Below are positions 58,736 to 64,000 of a DNA stretch of 64,000 bases, one piece after another. A program made the translations under genes and the position numbers. This stretch comes from Flemingiibacterium sp045634005. Its GTDB lineage: Bacteria; Bacillota; Clostridia; Oscillospirales; CAG-272. Below the pieces are notes generated by a model. The model was not told the origin of the DNA, did not search any database, and worked only from the letters and a program-made list of their open reading frames with translations. The DNA lies in NCBI GenBank assembly GCA_045634005.1, contig JAZQZL010000069.1, positions 8,795-72,794 on the forward strand, in the 5' to 3' direction. Position 1 is the first letter of the stretch. Each line of letters begins with the position of its first letter.

Positions 58736-58761
58736 CTTTTCGCACAAGTCTGTGATATAAT
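58733..58761 (+). promoter_or_regulatory. Activator-dependent promoter of CE7 esterase gene
   Basis: TATAAT at 58756-58761 with AATCTT at the -35 position (17-bp spacer), so it needs an activator at the tandem repeats. Confidence 0.55.
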
Positions 58762-58800
58762 AAAATTAAACCGATACCTATCCAAAAAGGAGAACATATA

Positions 58801-59748
58801 ATGAACTACGTCGAGAAAAAGGAAGCGGCACTTAAAAAGCAGATTATCGAGCAGACAAAAGAGCCCGATTTCGAGGGCTTCTGGCAGCAAGAGATAGAAA
58901 ATCTCCGCGCTGTGCCGCTGAGATTCGAGCGAAAGCCATTAGTACTTCCGTACAAAACCTTCGATACGTATGAGATCACATACAACACCCACGACGAAAC
59001 CGTAGTCACCGCATATTTCTACGTTCCAAAGCACACAGAGGGCAAGCTTCCCTGTGCGGCGGTATTCCACGGCGGCGGCGGAAACGGTCCGCTCACGGCA
59101 ATTGCGCTTGAGGTAGTATCCACGGGCATCTGCGCGTTTTGCATAGACGTGCGCTCGCAGGGCGGCAAGACGTATGACCGCGCGAAGTACGACGTTTTCG
59201 ACGATTACCGCGGCTCGCTCATGACGCACGGTGTCCTTGACAAAAATAATTTCTATATGCGCAACATCTACCTCGACGCGGTGCGCGCAGTTGACGTTAT
59301 ATCCGAGCTGCCCGAGGTCGATGCAGACAAGATCGTCGCATACGGCGCCTCGCAGGGCGGCGCACTTTCTATAGTCACAGGCGCATTCAGCGGCAAGGTA
59401 AAAAAGGTCTACGCAGCCGTGCCGAGCTACAATTGCCTTGAAGCACGCGTTGATGCGGGCTCAGGCGTTTTCGGCGCAACGAAAAATTTCCTCACCCTCT
59501 ACCCCGAGCACACAGATGCGGTTATGGAAACGCTGTCGTATTTCGATATTAACAATATCGCATCGCTCCTCACAGTTCCTTCGCTTGTCCAGATCGGACT
59601 TTCCGATCCAACCTGCATTCCGGGCTTCGTTTACTCCGTTTTCTCTCACATAAGCGGCGAAAAGGAGCTGATGATCGAGCCCTTCACGCCTCACGTTATT
59701 TCAAAAGAGTATAAGCTTCGCGTTTACAAAGAATTCGGCGAGCTTTGA
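58801..59748 (+). CDS. CE7 acetyl esterase (acetylxylan esterase / cephalosporin-C deacetylase family)
   Basis: Removes acetyl groups from xylo-oligosaccharides and similar substrates. The 315-aa protein has the family's alpha/beta-hydrolase core: nucleophile in YGASQGGAL (GxSQG) and a C-terminal His in PHVISKEY where HE is usual. The RGQ motif reads RSQ (VRSQGG), a small departure. No signal peptide, so it acts on imported oligomers. It starts with AAAGGAG and is divergent from its probable AraC regulator. A transporter gene follows by 15 bp. Confidence 0.88.
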   Translation: MNYVEKKEAALKKQIIEQTKEPDFEGFWQQEIENLRAVPLRFERKPLVLPYKTFDTYEITYNTHDETVVTAYFYVPKHTEGKLPCAAVFHGGGGNGPLTAIALEVVSTGICAFCIDVRSQGGKTYDRAKYDVFDDYRGSLMTHGVLDKNNFYMRNIYLDAVRAVDVISELPEVDADKIVAYGASQGGALSIVTGAFSGKVKKVYAAVPSYNCLEARVDAGSGVFGATKNFLTLYPEHTDAVMETLSYFDINNIASLLTVPSLVQIGLSDPTCIPGFVYSVFSHISGEKELMIEPFTPHVISKEYKLRVYKEFGEL

Positions 59749-59763
59749 TAGAACACCCACGTT

Positions 59764-60612
59764 ATGAAATATTTACTCGTTCTCTGCACGGCGCTTTTGT
59801 CAACAGCGAAGGTGTCGTGTCAGAGCGCATTCGCTAAAAAAGGCGTCCACACCGTCGCCGACTCGATCTTCTTCAACGCAATGATATTCATAGCGGCGGC
59901 GATTTTCTTTTCGCCGGGACTTGCATCGCTGTCGTACGCGGTGATTCCGTACGCCGCACTGTACGCCGCCTGCACGGTTGCGTTTCAGATAACTTACACG
60001 CTCGCGCTTTCAAGCGGAAACGTTTCCGTTGCGGTAATGTTCGCTAATTTCGGCACGCTTATACCCGTGCTTGTATCCTGCGCACTCGGCGAGCGCCCGT
60101 CCGTAACGCGAATTATCGGCATATCACTCACCGTCTGCTCGCTTGTTATTATGGCAAAGCCGTCGCGAGGCGCTACATCTAAAAAAGCAATTCTTCTCTC
60201 GCTCGCCGCGATGCTTTTAAACGGTTCAGGACTTACCGTGCAGAAGCTTTTCGCCCGCTCGGGCTTTACGGGCGGAAGCACGGTGTTCACCGCAATGGCA
60301 TATGCGTTTGCCGCGATCTTCTGCGGCACCGTCTACATTATCCTCGCGGCAAACAAAAACAAGCGCACGTTTCCGCTCGGTGTGCGTCCAATCGCGTACG
60401 CCGCTGCGGCAGGCCTTTCACTCGGAGCGTTTTTCACGATTCATACATACGCCGCCGGCGTACTTGACGGAAGCTTTCTTTATCCTGCGCACTCGGGCGG
60501 TGCGATAATCCTGTCAACCCTCGCAGGCGTTATAATCTTTCGAGATAAGCTTACACGCAGGCAGATCGTTTCGTTTATCCTCGGAATCGCCGCAATAATT
60601 TTGATGAATTAA
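59764..60612 (+). CDS. EamA/DMT-superfamily transporter
   Basis: A 282-aa protein with ten predicted membrane helices in two EamA repeats (about 1-130 and 140-282). Motifs include FQITYTLALSSGNVSVAVMFANFGTLIPVLVS and a final LSTLAGVIIFRDKLTRRQIVSFILGIAAIILM, both typical of drug/metabolite exporters. It is 15 bp after the CE7 gene without a clear ribosome site, so translational coupling is possible. Substrate unknown; a sugar or amino-acid-like metabolite. Confidence 0.85.
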   Translation: MKYLLVLCTALLSTAKVSCQSAFAKKGVHTVADSIFFNAMIFIAAAIFFSPGLASLSYAVIPYAALYAACTVAFQITYTLALSSGNVSVAVMFANFGTLIPVLVSCALGERPSVTRIIGISLTVCSLVIMAKPSRGATSKKAILLSLAAMLLNGSGLTVQKLFARSGFTGGSTVFTAMAYAFAAIFCGTVYIILAANKNKRTFPLGVRPIAYAAAAGLSLGAFFTIHTYAAGVLDGSFLYPAHSGGAIILSTLAGVIIFRDKLTRRQIVSFILGIAAIILMN

Positions 60613-60671
60613 AAGCCAAGCTCTGCGATGATGTTCGCTCACAGATATAGCAGGTTTAAATCTAATAAAAT

Positions 60672-60706
60672 AAAAACAGAGAGCAGGTCGTATGACCTGC
60701 TCTCTT
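60672..60706. terminator. Bidirectional terminator between DMT and CocE genes
   Basis: Perfect 12-bp stem AGAGAGCAGGTC / GACCTGCTCTCT with a GTAT loop, A-run before and T-rich after. Confidence 0.85.
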
Positions 60707-60735
60707 GAGTTTGGGCATAGTACAAAATTACAGCA

Positions 60736-62298
60736 TTAAATAATCGGCAATTCGATATACGAACCGTCAAGAATCACCGTGTTGTCGGCTATTTTGGCAG
60801 TCGTGTGAGTTGAGAAAAGTCCCTTGTTGTTCGTGTGGCGAACGTAATACGGGACCGCGGACGAGGATATGTCAATACGGATTTTTTCGCCTTTGTGTAT
60901 CACAAACGCGTGCTCGTCAAAAGAAAATGTCATTTCAAGCTCATCGCCCGGCGTATAATCCACGTTAAAGTTCGAGATCTGATTTATATCGTCGCGAAGT
61001 CCGTAGTCACCCTCCGCCTTGCAAAGACTGATGCGTACGTAGAAGCAGGTGTCCTCTGCGGTTGAGCGTACGTGAAGCTTCGCCGACATCTTGCCTTTAA
61101 TAAAGGTATCCTTCTCAAATTCTTCGGAGAAGAGGCTAATGATATCGTAACGCGAATTCGGCTTGTCCTGCCAAGCAGTTCCTCCGAAATTAGTAGAAAG
61201 TCCGCCATTAAAGCTTGCCGGCGCGTACGGATTATAGCGGTAAGTCCTCTCGCCCGTACCGAGCGGTATAGTAACGCGGTCCTTCGCACCCTCAAAGGTA
61301 TCGGTGCACCACTCGTCACCAAACACCTTGTAGTAGGTCACCTTACCATTTTCAAAGGGATAGGGTTCAAGACCGCGCACCGCGTTAAGCCAGCGTATCG
61401 GGTATTCGCCAAACGCCTCGCAAAGCTCGCCGTTTTCAAACTTAACCGGCTGACCGTTGCTCGTTCCGCCGTGATCGTACGGATTAACAGCAAGTGCAGA
61501 CTTTGCGCGGGTTTCTTCGTCGAGTCCCATCCACATATCAAAAACGCCGCCGGTGTAGATATCGTAAAATCCGGTTACAAGCAGTATCGGAATGTTCGCA
61601 TGCTTGATCGCATCGTGAGCCTCACCGCCACCAAAGCGTGTTGTCCAGAAGGGATCGTTTCGGTCTGGATGCTTAAATATCTCGTCGAAATCCTCTGCCG
61701 CCTCGCCGATGACAGCACGTGAAAACTCTGAAAGCGGAAGCATATCAAACGAATCGCGCACAAAGCTCTTTTTAAGATTGCTCTTGCGCTTGTACATACC
61801 GACGTACCAGCTTCCGTGAAGACCGCTTTTGAAAAATCCGTTGCGGTAGTTGCAGTTATAGCGCTCGCAGTCCTGTATTTCAAGTACGGCGCCCTTGATG
61901 TCTTCAGCAAACGGAGCCGTTACAAAATGCACCGACGACAGATAGCTTCCGCCGCAAAGATAAAGCTCGCCGCTATAGAAATCCTGCCCTCTTATCCAGC
62001 CCTGCAGGAAAAGTCCGTCCTCGCGCTCGTTTATGTAAGGGATACAGTCACCGCTGCTCTTACCGCGTCCGCGACAATGCTGATACACGATAGCGTATCC
62101 GTTATCGAGCCATGCGGCGTGCTTTTCCTCAATATCCTCGCATATTTCCGCTTCCGACACATTCTCAAACGCATCAACGTAAGGATTACGGTAAATGACC
62201 GTCGGGAATTTGCCGTCATTTTTCGGTAAGCATATAACAGTAAACAGCTCTGCACCGTTAAATTCAAGGTATTTATAATATGTATAATTAGAGTTCAT
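60736..62298 (-). CDS. CocE/NonD (X-Pro dipeptidyl-peptidase S15-like) hydrolase
   Basis: A 520-aa alpha/beta hydrolase with a C-terminal jelly roll. The nucleophile is in LCGGSYLSSVHF (GxSYxx), the acid in TGFYDIYTGG and the His in YDHGGTS. The C-terminal beta domain (about 360-520) contains EKIRIDISSSAVPYYVRH, as in CocE and S15 enzymes. It hydrolyses esters, amides or Pro-dipeptides. Start MNSNYTY at 62298 follows GGGAGGCG. No signal peptide. It has a consensus promoter. Confidence 0.9.
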   Translation of the reverse strand: MNSNYTYYKYLEFNGAELFTVICLPKNDGKFPTVIYRNPYVDAFENVSEAEICEDIEEKHAAWLDNGYAIVYQHCRGRGKSSGDCIPYINEREDGLFLQGWIRGQDFYSGELYLCGGSYLSSVHFVTAPFAEDIKGAVLEIQDCERYNCNYRNGFFKSGLHGSWYVGMYKRKSNLKKSFVRDSFDMLPLSEFSRAVIGEAAEDFDEIFKHPDRNDPFWTTRFGGGEAHDAIKHANIPILLVTGFYDIYTGGVFDMWMGLDEETRAKSALAVNPYDHGGTSNGQPVKFENGELCEAFGEYPIRWLNAVRGLEPYPFENGKVTYYKVFGDEWCTDTFEGAKDRVTIPLGTGERTYRYNPYAPASFNGGLSTNFGGTAWQDKPNSRYDIISLFSEEFEKDTFIKGKMSAKLHVRSTAEDTCFYVRISLCKAEGDYGLRDDINQISNFNVDYTPGDELEMTFSFDEHAFVIHKGEKIRIDISSSAVPYYVRHTNNKGLFSTHTTAKIADNTVILDGSYIELPII

Positions 62299-62321
62299 AA
62301 CATCGCCTCCCAATGAAGTAC

Positions 62322-62350
62322 ATTATAACACAAAAGCCAAGAAGTGTCAA
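62322..62350 (-). promoter_or_regulatory. Promoter of CocE-like gene
   Basis: Minus strand: TTGACA, 17-bp spacer, TATAAT, 24 bp before the ATG. Confidence 0.85.
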
Positions 62351-62410
62351 GCGTGTTTGCCCGTAGCCGCAGCAGAATCAAGCCATAAAGAAGAGAGAAA
62401 GCAAAGCAAA

Positions 62411-62442
62411 AAAAAAGGCCCCGAGGCTCTGCCTCGAGGCTT
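62411..62442 (-). terminator. Terminator of MBL hydrolase gene
   Basis: CGAGGC-TCT-GCCTCG stem with an outer GCC/GGC pair and one mismatch, followed by nine T on the minus strand. Confidence 0.8.
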
Positions 62443-62487
62443 CATTTTGGCTTCTTAGTATTAAAGTGCAACTCCGTAATTGTTTTT

Positions 62488-63318
62488 TTAAAACTCAACT
62501 ACGCAGCCGTCGTAACTTACGCCAAAGCCGTGCTTTGCCGCTTCAACGACGAGTTCCTCGTGAGTAGCCTCTCCGTTGTGGCTAAAATGATTTACGTAAA
62601 TGACACTCTTTTCGTCGCAAAGTCCCATTTGTTTGAGTCTTTCAACCACCTCTACATTCACGCTAAGTCCCATGTGACTGTGTCTGTGATCCGGCAAAAG
62701 CATACCGGTGCAATCAAGCGAGATCATATCAAATTTACGACCGTACGTAGCAAGATACTCCCATGTCTCATCTAAAAAATATCCCGTATCGTTCGCATAA
62801 AGAAGTGTTTTATCATTACGTTCAATTATGTACAACACCGGCTCGGTCGTAACGTCGTGACGCGCTTTGAGAGGTATAATGCGATAGTCATCTATGTAAA
62901 ATTTCTCAAAGGCTTTGATTGTATTGTAACGAACCCTGCTTTTGTCAACGTTTCGATCGTAAAATTCGGCTACGCTCTGTCTTGTAAGCTCGGTCATATA
63001 AACGTCCATTACTGTGCCGTCAACACTTCCGTTGCCAATTCCTTCATTTCTGCACCAGAAATCTTTCTCATAAAGATGATCAGAATGGCCATGAGTGACT
63101 ATACAATGACGCACGCTTATAAGATCAAGACCTCCGTAAAGTGCGTGCATATACGTGTCCACAGGAAAGTCAATAAGAATCTTGTCATCAATTATTGCCT
63201 GACTTCTCGTTTTTATCTCTTTGCCGCCCACCTTGCGTGCGTTTTGACAAATATGACAGTCACAAAAAAGCGCTGGAATCCCCTCAGCAGCCGCAGTTCC
63301 CAAAAATTTAATTTTCAT
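62488..63318 (-). CDS. MBL-fold metallo-hydrolase (PhnP/phosphodiesterase-like)
   Basis: A 276-aa cytoplasmic enzyme with the metal motif THGHSDHLY (HxHxDH), a Cys pair near the N terminus (CDCHIC), ALKARHD, a YANDTGYF aspartate and the late His in VNHFSHNGE. The early FLGTAAAEGIP and CxCxxC match PhnP-like cyclic phosphodiesterases, though the substrate is unknown. Monocistronic, with a promoter at 63438-63466 and terminator. A short upstream open frame overlaps its start. Confidence 0.88.
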   Translation of the reverse strand: MKIKFLGTAAAEGIPALFCDCHICQNARKVGGKEIKTRSQAIIDDKILIDFPVDTYMHALYGGLDLISVRHCIVTHGHSDHLYEKDFWCRNEGIGNGSVDGTVMDVYMTELTRQSVAEFYDRNVDKSRVRYNTIKAFEKFYIDDYRIIPLKARHDVTTEPVLYIIERNDKTLLYANDTGYFLDETWEYLATYGRKFDMISLDCTGMLLPDHRHSHMGLSVNVEVVERLKQMGLCDEKSVIYVNHFSHNGEATHEELVVEAAKHGFGVSYDGCVVEF

Positions 63319-63421
63319 AACTTGCTTCTCCTTTTACATTTAAGTTCCAAACTTTATCATCAACAAATTCATTGGTTATATTAAAGCTTTTTGCAAGCAT
63401 CCTTGCGATTTCGTAATCCAC
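63308..63421 (-). CDS. Possible 37-aa leader frame overlapping the MBL gene start
   Basis: A GTG-initiated frame (begins VDYEIARMLAKSF) runs through the MBL ribosome site and stops 8-10 bases inside that gene. GAGG lies 7 bases upstream. Amino-acid composition is protein-like, but the inferred transcription start is so close that its ribosome site may be incomplete. Coupling or chance cannot be separated. Confidence 0.25.
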   Translation of the reverse strand: MDYEIARMLAKSFNITNEFVDDKVWNLNVKGEASYEN

Positions 63422-63437
63422 AGCCTTCCTCGGAATT

Positions 63438-63466
63438 ATTATAGCACAAAAATTCGATTATTTCAA
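63438..63466 (-). promoter_or_regulatory. Promoter of MBL hydrolase gene
   Basis: Minus strand: TTGAAA, 17-bp spacer, TATAAT, with a leader of about 110 nt. Confidence 0.6.
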
Positions 63467-63469
63467 TAT

Positions 63470-64000
63470 ATTCTAGTAAAGTTACAGGTTTAAGTACCGA
63501 AGGCTCGGAAAAAGTTGAAAAAACAAAAGGTGCAAAATTTCGCACTAAAAAAATCGAAAAAGCCTTGTAAAACAAGGCTTTGGGAGATAGGTTACATTTT
63601 TGACCTATGAGGATGGCTCCCCACCAAGTAGATTGTACGAACCGGATTTCTTTGCTTGTCACTTTTACAAGTGACATTTTCTAACTAAAAACGCAAAAGC
63701 TTTTGTCAGAGCAACCTTCGGTTACCTAAATGTTAATGCTAGGAGAAATTTGGTTAAAGTTTAAGAAGAAAGATAAAACAAAAAACCGTCCTATTGGACG
63801 GTTTCTCGTTTTTATGGCTCCGGCAGTTGGCTGCGCCAACTGCGCAGGGACTTGAAGGGGCGACATCATGAGATTAACAGCAGTAGACTCGCTACGCGAG
63901 CCAACTGCGACAAGTTTATCTTGCGACGCAAGGCGCCGCATTTTGCTAACGCAAAAGCGATAAACGTTGCCGTCATAATCCGCCGTTGGCGGAGATTCCC
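63470..64000. repeat. Gene-free tail with many short hairpins
   Basis: No supported gene. Hairpins seen: AAAGCCTTG/CAAGGCTTT (63559-63581), TGTCACTT-TTAC-AAGTGACA (63657-63676), GCAGTTGGC-TGC-GCCAACTGC (63823-63843), CTCGC-TAC-GCGAG (63888-63900), TTTTGC-TAAC-GCAAAA (63941-63956) and TCCGCC-GTT-GGCGGA (63979-63993). Their loops of 3-4 bases and density suggest a dispersed repetitive element or decayed mobile DNA. No terminal repeats or transposase were found. Confidence 0.55.
63783..63804. terminator. Bidirectional terminator-like hairpin
   Basis: Stem AAACCGTCC / GGACGGTTT with a TATT loop and A/T runs on both sides; on the minus strand it would end a transcript entering from beyond the window. 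Confidence 0.7.

Noticed and set aside
63381..63677. Minus-strand open frame of 98 codons
   Set aside because: It overlaps the MBL promoter and several hairpins, has no ribosome site and unusual composition; probably non-coding repeat DNA.
63810..63865. tRNA-like fragment (TGGCTCCGGCAGTTGG ... GCAGGGACTTGAA)
   Set aside because: It recalls the 3' half of a tRNA on the opposite strand, but no anticodon arm, D arm or acceptor pairing could be built.
1..64000. CRISPR array, integrase or insertion sequence
   Set aside because: No regularly spaced repeats, cas genes, transposase or integrase motifs were seen; direct repeats found are short operator-type pairs.

Overview
This window most likely comes from the chromosome of a spore-forming Firmicute, probably an uncultured gut Clostridia (Oscillospirales-like). 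The evidence is a SpoIVB protease, a SpoVB-like flippase, an alpha/beta small acid-soluble spore protein, strong AGGAGG ribosome binding sites, many TTGACA-17-TATAAT promoters and a carbohydrate-centred gene set. Coding density is high. I saw no rRNA, tRNA, CRISPR array, integrase or intact insertion sequence. Family assignments are from motif recognition only; no database search was run.

Region 1 (1-8.7 kb): spoIVB; an AraC regulator divergent from a GH32 fructosidase; an eda / beta-propeller / kdgK operon (2-keto-3-deoxygluconate breakdown) with a divergent AraC regulator and a second propeller paralogue. Region 2 (8.7-16 kb): malic enzyme; an amidohydrolase, an ASRT-family small protein and a creatinase-like M24 protein; an HTH-fused L-serine dehydratase; GH29 fucosidase. 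Region 3 (15.9-28.3 kb): an AraC regulator with two tandem DUF4838 proteins, then core metabolism (fba, acyl-ACP thioesterase, kinase, pfkA, SpoVB-like flippase, gdhA). Region 4 (28.3-34 kb): a second creatinase-like / hydrolase / ASRT cluster with an AraC regulator; SASP; GH51 arabinofuranosidase. Region 5 (34-41 kb): barnase-like lipoprotein plus barstar, a hypothetical, the ptsG-ptsH-ptsI operon, and a SLOG-like/XRE divergent pair. Region 6 (41-57.6 kb): DUF697 GTPase; a fusion of a TetM-like translation GTPase with a YacP/Rae1-like NYN nuclease; aldo/keto reductase; flotillin-NfeD; a four-gene DUF5685/J-domain/membrane/lipoprotein operon; SGNH esterase; CNNM transporter; feoA-feoB operon. 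Region 7 (57.8-64 kb): AraC regulator with a CE7 esterase and DMT transporter, CocE hydrolase, MBL hydrolase, and a 0.7-kb gene-free tail rich in short hairpins.

The cell appears to import sugars or oligosaccharides and hydrolyse them in the cytoplasm: GH32, GH29, GH51, CE7, SGNH and CocE proteins all lack signal peptides. Products feed KDG/KDPG breakdown and glycolysis. Control is largely local: six AraC-family regulators, and at least four promoters preceded by tandem half-sites with exactly 21-bp period that abut or overlap the -35 box.

The most unusual items are the ribosome-GTPase/NYN fusion, the twice-occurring ASRT + metal-site-lacking M24 + TIM-barrel hydrolase cluster, the HTH/serine dehydratase fusion, the lipoprotein barnase with barstar, the repeated AraC-type operators, three GTTAG-N6-CTAAC boxes around feo, and a proline-rich leader peptide upstream of the CNNM transporter.
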